Assembly (NCBI RefSeq): GCF_003353015.1
Contig: NZ_QREM01000009.1
Span: forward strand, 1,153,723-1,212,913
Reading direction: 5' to 3'
Source: Xanthomonas arboricola
Lineage (GTDB): Bacteria; Pseudomonadota; Gammaproteobacteria; Xanthomonadales; Xanthomonadaceae
Length of the DNA stretch: 59,191 nucleotides
Under the pieces are notes generated by a model. It saw only the letters and a list, made by a program, of their open reading frames with translations, was not told the DNA's origin and ran no database searches. Of the stretch, positions 1 to 9,386 are shown one piece after another. How positions within the stretch are numbered: position 1 is the stretch's first letter; each line of letters begins with the position of its first letter. A program made the translations under genes and the position numbers.

Positions 1-64
1 CACCTCCGTCAAACCGGTGGGTTTTTTGTGCCTGCCTGCAGGTACAAACCGACGCGATGCCTGC

Positions 65-141
65 GTCGGGAGGGCGGCTAATACAACACTCCTTCGGGAG
101 GAATACGCCCGCCGACTACTAGCGGTTTCTAACCTCCCGAC
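65..141 (+). ncRNA. C4-like structured antisense RNA upstream of symE
   Basis: A perfect 9-bp outer stem pairs 65-73 (GTCGGGAGG) with 133-141 (CCTCCCGAC). Inside it, 73-77 can pair with 109-113, and CTCC-TTCG-GGAG forms a small hairpin at 89-100. The 5' side of that hairpin (ACAAC at 83-87, CTCCTTCG at 89-96) is complementary to 176-190, which is the ribosome-binding site of the leader ORF that starts at 192. A second stretch, 105-113, can pair with 219-227 inside the leader with one G-U pair. In phages P1 and P7 the C4 RNA is cut from the same transcript and blocks orfX, and through it ant, in this way. The structure and pairing are seen; the C4 assignment and function are inferred. The promoter must lie near or before base 1. 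Confidence 0.55.
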
Positions 142-144
142 ATC

Positions 145-164
145 CCGTCGCCGGCCGGCGACGG
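145..164. other. 20-bp perfect palindrome between C4-like RNA and leader ORF
   Basis: The sequence CCGTCGCCGG is followed directly by its reverse complement. It separates the proposed antisense RNA from the leader ribosome-binding site. It could be a processing or termination hairpin, but no U-run follows, so it is not called a terminator. Confidence 0.5.
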
Positions 165-191
165 TGCCTGTTCTTCGAAGGAGGCGTTGTC

Positions 192-1518
<1,327 letters not shown>

Positions 1519-1626
1519 TCTGGTCGAGGGACGCGGTAGAAGGTGGGAGACCGTCGCGGACGGTGGTGCGCTTCATGATTACAGAACTGCAATCAATCGC
1601 CGGGTGAAGCATTGTCGGTAAAGCCC

Positions 1627-1649
1627 TCGCGCACGAGTGCGCTCCTACA
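1627..1649. repeat. Xanthomonas REP-like palindrome
   Basis: TCGCGCACGAGTGCGCTCCTACA matches the short palindromic intergenic repeat common in Xanthomonas genomes (core GCGCACNNGTGCGC plus a GTAGGAG flank). It lies just beyond the colS stop codon, between convergent gene ends, where such repeats usually sit. Only one copy was noticed in this window. Confidence 0.55.
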
Positions 1650-1666
1650 AAAGCGCGGGTGGTTGG

Positions 1667-3001
1667 TTAGCGGTGGAAGGCGAGTGTTGCGATGACGCCG
1701 CGCTCCTGGCCTGGGCGCACGCTGACGCGCCAGCCGTAGAGGTCGCACAGCCGGCTGACGATCGACAGGCCAATGCCGCCGCCTTGCGAGTGGCCGGCGT
1801 GGGTGCCGCGGTAGCCACGCTGGAACAGCTTGGCGGCGTCTTCCTCGCTCAGGCCCGGGCCGGAGTCGATCACTTCCACCGCATCGGCGAGCACGCGTAC
1901 GCGCACCTGGCCGTCCTGGGTGTACTTGACCGCGTTGCCGATCAGGTTGCCCAGCGCCACCGACAGAGCGGATTCGGGCGCGTCGATGACCAGGTCGCGC
2001 TCGCCTTCCAGCAGCAGCTCCAGCGGTTTGCCGCCGAGCTGGGCGCGGTGCGCGTCGATCAGCTGTTCGGCCACCTTGGCGACATTGCTGCTGCCCTGCC
2101 CGCGCTCGTTGCGCGAGAGCAGCAGCAACGAGCCGATCAGGTCGCTGCACTGCAGTTCGGCGCGCTGGATGCGTTGCAGGCGCTGCAGCATCTTCTCGTC
2201 GAGATTGGGCTTGGTGAGCAGCAGTTCGGTGGCGCCACGGATCACCGCCAGCGGGGTGCGCAGTTCGTGGCTGACGTCGGCGTTGAATTCGCGGTCACGC
2301 TGCACCACTTCGGTGAGGCGGGCCGAGTAATCGTCCAGCGCTTCTGCAAGCTGGCCCACTTCGTCGTCGGGGAAGTGCGCGGCCAGCGGCTTGGGCTCGC
2401 TGGTGCCGCCGCGGTAGGCACGCAGGCGCGCGGCCAGGTCCGACACCGGGCGCATCACCTTGGATGCAGACCACCAGCCGATCAGCAGCGAAAAGCCGCT
2501 GAACACCAGCACCGAGAGCATCAGCGTGCGCTTGAGCTGGATCTCGCCCTTGAGGGTCTGGGTCATGTCGTAGGCGAGGAAGAACCACTCGCTCGGCGTC
2601 TTGCGCACTGCCAGCTTGTACGAATACGCGTTGCCACCGTCGTCCACGCCGGAGATGGTGTGGATGCCGTCGGGCAGCTGGTACCACTCCGGCTGTTCCA
2701 GCCGCAGTGCGTCGAACTTGTCGCTCTTGACCACGCGGCCGCGCATCTGCTGCACCGGCAGATCGGGGTTGCGCAGCGGGTCGGAGTAGAACCGCTGCGC
2801 GAAGGCGTCGATATTGCGGTTCATCACGTCTTCGACCAACTGGTTTTCCACGCGCGAGCGCGCCCAGTTGGTGGCGAAGGCGAACAGCGTGGTCAGGCAG
2901 AAGCCCAACAACACGAACGACAAAATGATGCGGCTGCGCAGGCGCCGCCGGTAACGGCCGCGCTTGCGCGCCGGCCGCGCGCCGTTATTGCTTTCAGGCA
3001 T
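1667..3001 (-). CDS. colS: ColS/VgrS-type sensor histidine kinase
   Basis: This 444-residue inner-membrane kinase has a basic cytoplasmic N-terminus (1-23), transmembrane segments near 24-46 and 158-179, a periplasmic domain between them, HAMP (about 180-235), an H-box with phospho-acceptor His245 (NADVSHELRTPL), and an ATPase domain with N, G1 (DSGPGL) and G2 (GGGIGLS) boxes. The periplasmic part contains EQPE (residues 102-105), an ExxE motif as reported for metal sensing in ColS/VgrS. It overlaps colR by 8 bp on the same strand, giving a regulator-kinase operon. In Xanthomonas this pair is reported to control stress tolerance, iron response and virulence. The symbol rests mostly on the partner, which strongly resembles Pseudomonas ColR. 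Confidence 0.72.
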   Translation of the reverse strand: MPESNNGARPARKRGRYRRRLRSRIILSFVLLGFCLTTLFAFATNWARSRVENQLVEDVMNRNIDAFAQRFYSDPLRNPDLPVQQMRGRVVKSDKFDALRLEQPEWYQLPDGIHTISGVDDGGNAYSYKLAVRKTPSEWFFLAYDMTQTLKGEIQLKRTLMLSVLVFSGFSLLIGWWSASKVMRPVSDLAARLRAYRGGTSEPKPLAAHFPDDEVGQLAEALDDYSARLTEVVQRDREFNADVSHELRTPLAVIRGATELLLTKPNLDEKMLQRLQRIQRAELQCSDLIGSLLLLSRNERGQGSSNVAKVAEQLIDAHRAQLGGKPLELLLEGERDLVIDAPESALSVALGNLIGNAVKYTQDGQVRVRVLADAVEVIDSGPGLSEEDAAKLFQRGYRGTHAGHSQGGGIGLSIVSRLCDLYGWRVSVRPGQERGVIATLAFHR

Positions 3002-3671
3002 CGGGCGAGGCGATGCGATAGCCGATGCCGTGACGGGTCTGGATCATCGGTACGTCGAACGGCTTGTCGACCACCGCGCGCAGGCCGTGGATATGCACGC
3101 GCAGCGAATCCGAATCCGGCAGCTCCTCGCCCCAGACGCGGGTTTCCAGCTCCTGGCGGGTGACCACGGCCGGCGAGGCCTCCATCAGCGACTGCAGGAT
3201 CTTCAACGCGGTAGGGTTGAGCTGCAGCAGCTTGCCGCGGCGACGCACTTCCAGCGTATCCAGGTTGTATTCCAGGTCGCCGGTTTCCAGCACGCGGGTG
3301 TGCACGCCCTTGCCGCGACGCGACAGCGCGTTGAGCCGCACTTCCACTTCCTGCAGCGCAAACGGCTTGATCAGGTAGTCGTCTGCGCCGGAGTCGAAAC
3401 CGGCCAGCTTGTTGTCCAGCGAATCGCGTGCGGTGAGCATCAGCACCGGTGTCTGCTTGCGCGCTTCGTTGCGCAGCTTGCGACACACCTCGATGCCATC
3501 CATGCCGGGCAGGTTGAGATCGAGCACGATGGCGTCGAACTCATGCACCACGGCCAGATGCAGCCCGGTCACGCCATCGGCGGCAAAATCCACCGTGTGG
3601 CCGCGGTCTTCGAGATAGTCGCCCAGATTGGCGGCGATATCGCTGTTGTCTTCGATTACTAGAATTCGCAC
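2994..3671 (-). CDS. colR: ColR/VgrR-type response regulator (OmpR family)
   Basis: The 225-residue regulator has a receiver domain (about 1-118) with acidic residues in VIEDN, the phospho-acceptor Asp in VLDLNLPGMDG (near residue 51), the Thr in MLTARD and the Lys in LIKPFA. A winged-helix DNA-binding domain follows (about 127-222). The stretches LDTLEVRRRGKLLQLNP and DSDSLRVHIHGLR with VDKPFD and HGIGYR closely resemble Pseudomonas ColR. It is the first gene of the operon and its 3' end overlaps the kinase gene. It should bind DNA as a dimer after phosphorylation by the adjacent kinase. Confidence 0.82.
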   Translation of the reverse strand: MRILVIEDNSDIAANLGDYLEDRGHTVDFAADGVTGLHLAVVHEFDAIVLDLNLPGMDGIEVCRKLRNEARKQTPVLMLTARDSLDNKLAGFDSGADDYLIKPFALQEVEVRLNALSRRGKGVHTRVLETGDLEYNLDTLEVRRRGKLLQLNPTALKILQSLMEASPAVVTRQELETRVWGEELPDSDSLRVHIHGLRAVVDKPFDVPMIQTRHGIGYRIASPDA

Positions 3672-3761
3672 TGGAACCTCATTCGTTAAGCTGTTTTTAG
3701 CGCTGGCGCCGAGAAATTTCGTGTTGGCTCACAGTCGTTTGATGGCCGCAATCGGCGGTGG

Positions 3762-4139
3762 TCAAACACTGCCTGGTCCTGATCTGCGAACCAGCTGCAC
3801 GCGCGCGCCGGCAATCGGCCGGCCATCTTCGCCTGCCTTGGTCGAAATCCGGGTGACGAGCTCCTGATCGTGATGCGGGCCTGCATGTTGGCCCGGCTGC
3901 AGCGTGGCGATATCCGGCTGCGCCTCCACCACGGCTGCGATGCGATCGGGTGCCGCTGCCACCTTAGCGTGCTCATCCTGACTGATCCCGGAGTATGTCC
4001 GGCCCCTGTGCAGATCGCTACGCGGCTGCTCCGCCGGCGGGCTGCAAGGCCTGTCGGGATTGACTGCCACCGCACAGGCAGGGCTGGTCAGCAAAGCAGT
4101 CATCATGCGCAGCCGTCCAATGCCGCCTTGCCTTGCCAT
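3762..4139 (-). CDS. Small predicted secreted protein of unknown function
   Basis: The 125-residue frame starts at an ATG with a strong Shine-Dalgarno (AAGGAGG, seven bases upstream), the main reason to accept it. The N-terminus (MARQGGIGRLRMMTALLTSP, then ACAVAV) looks like a Sec signal peptide with cleavage after the AVA region. The mature part is Pro-, Arg- and Ala-rich with no domain I recognise and a single cysteine near its start (NPDRPC). It lies about 90 bases upstream of colR on the same strand and could share transcription with it. A cell-envelope role would fit the neighbour but is a guess. Coding status is moderately supported. Confidence 0.45.
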   Translation of the reverse strand: MARQGGIGRLRMMTALLTSPACAVAVNPDRPCSPPAEQPRSDLHRGRTYSGISQDEHAKVAAAPDRIAAVVEAQPDIATLQPGQHAGPHHDQELVTRISTKAGEDGRPIAGARVQLVRRSGPGSV

Positions 4140-4219
4140 GCCGACGCCTCCTTGTGTGCCTGAGCGATTTAACATCAGCGAATGTAGACGCGAAGCCTGG
4201 AGGCAGCAAGCCGCCGCAT

Positions 4220-4252
4220 AAAAAGGCCCAAGTGCGACAACGCACTTGGGCC
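4220..4252 (-). terminator. Rho-independent terminator of rimK
   Basis: A perfect 12-bp stem (4225-4236 with 4241-4252, GGCCCAAGTGCG) closes a 4-base loop. On the minus strand it is followed by TTTTT (4224-4220). It lies about 115 bases past the rimK stop codon. Confidence 0.8.
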
Positions 4253-4365
4253 AAAAGTTCATCCCGATCACCGTCACTGCCGAGAGCGGAGCTACGGTCG
4301 GGTGAGGCTAGCGAGGAAAGGATTAGATTTCCGTTAAATTTTCGATAACAAAATTGGCTACCCGA

Positions 4366-5241
4366 TCAACGGATCGATTGCTCCAGGTGCTGGATGATCG
4401 CCGCCGCCACGTCCACCCCGCAGACCCCTTCCACGCCCTCCAGTCCGGGGGTCGAGTTGACCTCGAGCACCAGCGGCCCGCGCGTGGAACGGATCAGGTC
4501 CACGCCGGCCACGGCCAGGCCCAGCGCGCGCGCCGAGCGTACCGCGACCTCCTGCTCCTGCTCGGTGGCCTGGGCCACCGCGGCGCTGCCGCCCAGATGC
4601 AGGTTGGAACGGAAGTCGCCCTCGGCCGCCTGCCGACGCATCGCGGCAACCACCCGGTCACCGACCACGAAGCAGCGCAGGTCCGCGCCCTCGGCCTCGC
4701 CGATGAATTCCTGCACGATGAAATTGGCGTAGAGCCCGCGCAGCGCCTCGACCACGCCGCGCGAGGCGCTGGCTTTTTCGGTGAGGATCACCCCGGCGCC
4801 CTGTGCGCCCTCGTTCAACTTCACCACATGCGGCGGCGGGCCGAGCATCGACAGCAGGTCCTGGGTGTCGTCCGGGTTGTCGCCGAACACGGTCACCGGC
4901 ATGTCGATGCCTTGCGCGGCCAGCAACTGATGCGCACGCAATTTGTCGCGCGAGCGCAGGATGGCGTCGGACGGGTTGGGGGTGTAGGTGCCCATGAATT
5001 CGAGCTGGCGCAACACGGCGGTGGCATAACGCGTGACCGATGCGCCGATGCGCGGGATCACCGCGTCGAACCCGGTGATCGGCTTGCCCTTGTAGTGCAG
5101 GCTGAAACCGTCGGCGGCGATGCGCATGTAGCAGCGCAGCGGGTCGAGGATGCGCACGGTGTGGCCACGCTTGCGCCCGGCCTCGATGAGCCGGCGGGTC
5201 GAATACAGCTTGCTGTTGCGGGAAAGGATGGCGATTTTCAT
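4366..5241 (-). CDS. rimK: Ribosomal protein S6 modification ligase (alpha-L-glutamate ligase)
   Basis: This 291-residue ATP-grasp ligase adds glutamate residues to the C-terminus of ribosomal protein S6 in the cytoplasm. The opening [20 protein letters not shown] is typical of RimK. The ATP-grasp signature [15 protein letters not shown] lies near residues 134-148, and the metal-binding C-terminal motif [12 protein letters not shown] near 255-268. Length equals the family norm (about 290-300). The start is set at the ATG giving the canonical N-terminus; upstream in-frame ATGs add an unrelated Arg/Pro-rich stretch. It is monocistronic, with its own terminator downstream and the divergent glgX 520 bases away. 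Confidence 0.92.
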   Translation of the reverse strand: MKIAILSRNSKLYSTRRLIEAGRKRGHTVRILDPLRCYMRIAADGFSLHYKGKPITGFDAVIPRIGASVTRYATAVLRQLEFMGTYTPNPSDAILRSRDKLRAHQLLAAQGIDMPVTVFGDNPDDTQDLLSMLGPPPHVVKLNEGAQGAGVILTEKASASRGVVEALRGLYANFIVQEFIGEAEGADLRCFVVGDRVVAAMRRQAAEGDFRSNLHLGGSAAVAQATEQEQEVAVRSARALGLAVAGVDLIRSTRGPLVLEVNSTPGLEGVEGVCGVDVAAAIIQHLEQSIR

Positions 5242-5761
5242 CGCGGCAGGGGTACGGCGCGGCCTGGACATGGTCGGAGTCTGATGACGAAGTGACCCAA
5301 GTCCGTAGGTCTGCCGGCCGGGCGCACGGGCGGGCAGCGTCCCTGCCCTGCATGCTGCGTTCGACGGGTGTGCGACGGCCCCGAGAATGGGAGGCGGAAG
5401 CGATGCAGCACGGCAGCTGTCACACTGCAGGCACTGCATGGCTTCGATGGGCTGGATGCTAGCAGGGCGGCTGCGCGGCGCTCAAGCGCGCGCGTGCGCC
5501 CGTCGGCGCTGGTGAGGCACGGCGGACGGCTTGCCTGGCAGCAACCGCGCGGACAACGCAGCAACCGTGCGCGATGCCAGGTCAGCCCGGCGGCGTCGGT
5601 GCGCTGTTTTTTCCTCACTACGATCGGAACCGCCTGCCGGCCACGCACCGCGTCGGCCGCCCTCACGCCGCCCCGCTGTTGTCGTGACGCAGTTTGCACA
5701 GCGACACACGCAATGCTTGAGCCCCCTCAATGCCGGCATGCCGGCGCACCCGAGACTCTCA
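5242..5761. other. 520-base intergenic region between divergent rimK and glgX
   Basis: No convincing gene, RNA or repeat is seen. Several frames stay open only because the DNA is GC-rich. It must hold the promoters of both flanking genes, but no clear -35/-10 pair was picked out. An in-frame ATG at 5738 could move the glgX start slightly upstream. Confidence 0.4.
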
Positions 5762-7894
5762 ATGCGACGTCCAGCAAGCGCGGCTTACGCCAACCCCTCC
5801 CGCATCCGCCAAGGACGCCCGTTCCCGCGCGGCGCCGTCTTCGATGGCAAGGGCACCAATTTTGCGTTGTTTTCCGCGCATGCCACGCGCGTGGAACTGT
5901 GCCTGTTCGACGAGCAGGGCACCGAAGTGCGGGTGGACCTTCCCGAATACACCAACGAGATCTGGCACGGCTACCTGCCCGACGTCAAACCCGGCCAGCG
6001 CTACGGCTACCGCGTGCATGGTCCGTATGAACCGACCGAAGGCCACCGCTTCAACCACAACAAGCTGTTGATGGACCCGTATGCACGCGAGATGGATGGC
6101 GACCTGATCTGGGCGGACGAACTCTACGGCTACACCGTGGGTCACCCGGACGGCGACCTGAGCTTCGACGAGCGCGATAGCGCGCCGTTCATGCCCAAGT
6201 GCGTGGTGGTCGAAGACACCTACGACTGGGAAGACGACGCGCGCCTGTTGAAGCCGTGGAACGAGACGGTGATCTACGAGACCCATGTGCGTGGCTACAC
6301 CATGCGCAACCCGCAGGTGCCGGAAGCCGTGCGCGGCACCTTTGCCGGCCTGGCACAGCCGCAGGTCCTGCAGTACATCAAGGACCTGGGCATCACCGCG
6401 GTGGAGCTGCTGCCGGTGCACGCGTACCTGGACGACCAGCATCTGCTGGACAAGGACCTGCGCAACTACTGGGGCTACAACACCATCGGCTTCTTCGCAC
6501 TGAAGTCGCGCTACCTGTCCAGCGGGCATCGCGACGAATTCCGCGACATGGTCAAGGCCATGCACAAGCAGGGCCTGGAAGTGATCCTGGATGTGGTCTA
6601 CAACCACACCGCCGAAGGCAGCGAGCTGGGTCCGACGCTGTCGTTCAAGGGTATCGACAATGCCAGCTACTATCGCCTCGCCGAAGACAAGCGCTACTAC
6701 ATCAACGACACCGGCACCGGCAATACGCTCAACCTGAGCAATTCGCGGGTGATCCAGTTCGTCAACGATTCGCTGCGCTACTGGGCCGGCGAAATGCATG
6801 TGGACGGCTTCCGCTTCGACCTGGCCACCATCCTGGGGCGCGAACCGAGCGGTTTCGACCAGCGTGGCGGCTTCCTGGACGCCTGCAACCAGGATCCGTT
6901 GCTGTCGGAGGTCAAGTTGATCGCCGAGCCCTGGGACTGCGGCCCCGGCGGCTACCAGGTGGGTCACTTCCCGCCGGGCTGGTCGGAATGGAACGACAAG
7001 TTCCGCGACAATGCGCGCGAGTTCTGGAAGGGTGAGGACGGCAAGCTGGCCGAATTCGCCACCCGCTTCACGGGGTCGGCAGACCTGTTCGATCGTCGCG
7101 GTCGCCGCCCGTGGGCATCGGTGAACTTCATCACCGCGCACGACGGATTCACCTTGCGCGACCTGGTGAGCTACAACGAAAAGCACAACATGGCCAACGG
7201 CGAGGACAACCGCGACGGCTCGTCCAACGATGGCTCCTGCAACTACGGCGAGGAAGGCGACACCGAGAACGCGGATGTGCTGCAGATCCGCGAGCGGCAG
7301 ATGAAGAACCTGCTCGCCACGCTGTTGCTGTCGCAAGGCACGCCGATGATGCTCGCCGGCGATGAGCGTGCGCAGTCGCAAGGTGGCAACAACAACACCT
7401 ATTGCCAGGACAACGAGATCACCTGGCTGGACTGGGAAAACGACCCGACCGATGGCCGCCTGACCGATTTCGTCAAGGCGCTGACCCAATTGCGCAAGCG
7501 TTATCCGATCCTGTCGCGCGGCCGTTTCCTCAACGGCCAGTACAACGAAGAAGCGGGCCTGCGCGATCTCACCTGGCTCAATCCGGGCGGGACCGAGATG
7601 GACGACGCGCACTGGACCGATGCCGGTGCGCGCTCGGTGGGATTGCTGCTGGAAGGCAAGGCACAGACCTCCGGCGTCAAGGAGCTGGCCAACGACGCCA
7701 CCTTGCTGATCGTCATCAACGCCTACCACGAAGGCGTGACCTTCACCCTGCCCTCGAGCGACGAACCGGTGCACTGGAAGCTGGCGCTGTCGACCGACGA
7801 AGCCCTGGAAGTGGACATGATGCCGGCCGGCGCCAGCGAATTCCTGGCCCCGCCGCGCAGCGTGTCGGTGTTCGAGTGCAAGAACGACCAGTAA
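5762..7894 (+). CDS. glgX: Glycogen debranching enzyme GlgX
   Basis: The 710-residue enzyme hydrolyses alpha-1,6 links in phosphorylase-trimmed glycogen, releasing short maltodextrins in the cytoplasm. An N-terminal CBM48/E-set domain (about 20-150) precedes the GH13 barrel. The four GH13 regions are visible: DVVYNHT (about 276-282), GFRFDLA with the nucleophile Asp (about 349-355), the acid/base Glu in AEPWDC (about 386-391) and ITAHDGF (about 456-462). Length fits bacterial GlgX. ATG 5762 is chosen because homology begins soon after it. The gene stands alone, not in a glgBCA cluster, and ends at a strong terminator. Confidence 0.92.
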   Translation: MRRPASAAYANPSRIRQGRPFPRGAVFDGKGTNFALFSAHATRVELCLFDEQGTEVRVDLPEYTNEIWHGYLPDVKPGQRYGYRVHGPYEPTEGHRFNHNKLLMDPYAREMDGDLIWADELYGYTVGHPDGDLSFDERDSAPFMPKCVVVEDTYDWEDDARLLKPWNETVIYETHVRGYTMRNPQVPEAVRGTFAGLAQPQVLQYIKDLGITAVELLPVHAYLDDQHLLDKDLRNYWGYNTIGFFALKSRYLSSGHRDEFRDMVKAMHKQGLEVILDVVYNHTAEGSELGPTLSFKGIDNASYYRLAEDKRYYINDTGTGNTLNLSNSRVIQFVNDSLRYWAGEMHVDGFRFDLATILGREPSGFDQRGGFLDACNQDPLLSEVKLIAEPWDCGPGGYQVGHFPPGWSEWNDKFRDNAREFWKGEDGKLAEFATRFTGSADLFDRRGRRPWASVNFITAHDGFTLRDLVSYNEKHNMANGEDNRDGSSNDGSCNYGEEGDTENADVLQIRERQMKNLLATLLLSQGTPMMLAGDERAQSQGGNNNTYCQDNEITWLDWENDPTDGRLTDFVKALTQLRKRYPILSRGRFLNGQYNEEAGLRDLTWLNPGGTEMDDAHWTDAGARSVGLLLEGKAQTSGVKELANDATLLIVINAYHEGVTFTLPSSDEPVHWKLALSTDEALEVDMMPAGASEFLAPPRSVSVFECKNDQ

Positions 7895-7912
7895 CCCTGA
7901 TGCGATAAATCA

Positions 7913-7957
7913 AACGCGCGGCCTGCCGGAACTCCGGCAGGCCGCGCGTTTTTTATT
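7913..7957 (+). terminator. Rho-independent terminator of glgX
   Basis: A perfect 18-bp stem (7913-7930 with 7933-7950, core GCGCGGCCTGCCGGA) is followed by a T-rich tail (TTTTATT). It begins 18 bases after the glgX stop codon. Confidence 0.92.
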
Positions 7958-8133
7958 GCGTCGACAGAGGCAATGGATGCTTCGGCTTGAACCGGATCTG
8001 CCCGGCCTGGATTGCACGATCCGGCAGCGCCCCGACTGCGGCGCGGCACTACCGCAACACCACCGCATTGCACATCGGCCGTGGTCCCCAGGCGTCGCAT
8101 GCGCCCCCGGCCAGACTTGGACCAGGCAGGAAC

Positions 8134-8529
8134 TCAGCCCGGATACAGCGGGAATCGCTTGTCCGGATGGTTGGCCTTCCATTCCTTGTAGGAGCTGGTG
8201 CCTTCCCATGCCTTGAACGCGCGTGGGGTGCGGCCACGCCCCGACCAGGTCTCGCCGGAATGCGGAATCCAGTACTTGGCCACGACTTCGCCGGTGGACG
8301 ACAACGGCCCCTTGGACTTGCCGGTCATCGCCAGCGTCGCGATCTGGGACTTCTGCTTGGCGTTGAAGCGGCTGCCGAACCGGGTCAGCACCTCGACCAC
8401 CTGATCGAAGGCTTCCAGGGTCTGGGCGTACTTCAGCTGGGCTTCTTCCTGCTCGAGCTTGCGCAGCTCTTCCAGCAATTGGGCTTTGGCGGCAGCGGCG
8501 GCGGATGAAGCGGGCGGAACCTGGCGCAT
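8134..8529 (-). CDS. H-NS-family nucleoid protein (XrvA-like)
   Basis: The 131-residue protein has an N-terminal coiled-coil oligomerisation region (about 10-60, repeated KAQLLEELRKLEQEEAQL) and a C-terminal DNA-binding motif TWSGRGRTPRAF (94-105), the signature of H-NS proteins that bind AT-rich minor grooves. Xanthomonas XrvA is an H-NS-like virulence regulator of about this length, so this is XrvA or a paralogue. The ATG at 8529 is preferred; a TTG at 8556 would add nine residues. No Shine-Dalgarno distinguishes them. Proteins of this kind silence horizontally acquired DNA. Confidence 0.85.
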   Translation of the reverse strand: MRQVPPASSAAAAAKAQLLEELRKLEQEEAQLKYAQTLEAFDQVVEVLTRFGSRFNAKQKSQIATLAMTGKSKGPLSSTGEVVAKYWIPHSGETWSGRGRTPRAFKAWEGTSSYKEWKANHPDKRFPLYPG

Positions 8530-8617
8530 TGGCAAAACTGAGGTCGGAAGGGTCAACGAGTATTGCCGTTGCGCCGGCTAGCGTAAAGCGGCGGGCCGCG
8601 CCCGGGTCTGGCTGCGG

Positions 8618-9013
8618 TCAGCGATGGCGCAGCAAGGCATGTTCGCGGGCCATGGTGAGCACCGGACCGATGCGTCCGGCCCGGATCAGTTCACGGCAGT
8701 GCTTGCCGACGAACTCGACCCTGGGCGCCGAAAACCACTGCACCATCCGGTCCAACTCGCCGGCGTTGATGGACCAGGCATGGCAGACCGCCTCGCCCAG
8801 CTCTTCCACGCCCACCAGCCCCAGCTCGCGGATCTGCTCGGAGTCCAGCGCGAACATCTCCAGCACCTTGCCTGCGTCGTCGGGCGTGCCGTAACCAAAG
8901 CGCATCTGCTCGGTCAACCCGGTGCAGTACGCAAGGGAGGCGGCACGCGCGGATTCGGCGCGTCGTATGCCCTTGAGAAGTGCGCCGATGAGTTGAGGGT
9001 GGGTGGTCGCCAT
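8618..9013 (-). CDS. Conserved-looking hypothetical protein
   Basis: This 131-residue cytoplasmic protein starts MATTHPQLIGALLKGIRR and contains no domain I can name. It is largely helical by composition, with a low-cysteine, amphipathic character (AGKVLEMFALDSEQIRELGLVGVEELGE). No signal peptide or membrane segment is present. An ATG 18 codons upstream is possible. It lies about 90 bases upstream of the H-NS-family gene on the same strand. Coding status is supported by balanced composition and the absence of a better frame on the other strand. Confidence 0.6.
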   Translation of the reverse strand: MATTHPQLIGALLKGIRRAESARAASLAYCTGLTEQMRFGYGTPDDAGKVLEMFALDSEQIRELGLVGVEELGEAVCHAWSINAGELDRMVQWFSAPRVEFVGKHCRELIRAGRIGPVLTMAREHALLRHR

Positions 9014-9386
9014 GCGTGCTCGCTCGATGATGGCTGCCACTATGCGCATCGCCGCAGGCCCGCTCAATCGGGAGGTTCCTGACCAACGGAAAGGAAGTAG
9101 CGAAGCGCTTGACCCGCGTTGGTCGTCCCCGGACGCACTGCAATCGATGTCATTCCCACGATCGAAAGAAGCAGGTCATTCGGGAATGGATCGGAGATCG
9201 CGCAATCTCCCTCCGATACAGCACACACGATCGTCGCAGATGACTGCCGGGCAGCCCGCTGGCGCAAAAAACACCGTGCTTGTATAGAACTTGAATATAC
9301 ACCCATGCCTTTTCTTCATTCCTCTCGCCAGAGGCCGCTAAGTGCGAGTGCGCTTTTGCACAGCTCCGAAGGTTTAGGTTTACGAG
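9014..9386. other. 373-base intergenic region before chemoreceptor gene
   Basis: No gene is supported. Composition becomes more AT-rich between about 9280 and 9386, where the chemoreceptor promoter should be. No clear FliA (sigma-28) or RpoN promoter could be recognised by eye. Confidence 0.4.

Noticed and set aside
1637..3163. A 508-codon open frame on the plus strand opposite colS/colR
   Set aside because: Its product is a low-complexity His/Ala/Arg/Gln-rich sequence with no domain, and the opposite strand carries two textbook proteins. It is a by-product of GC-rich codon use.
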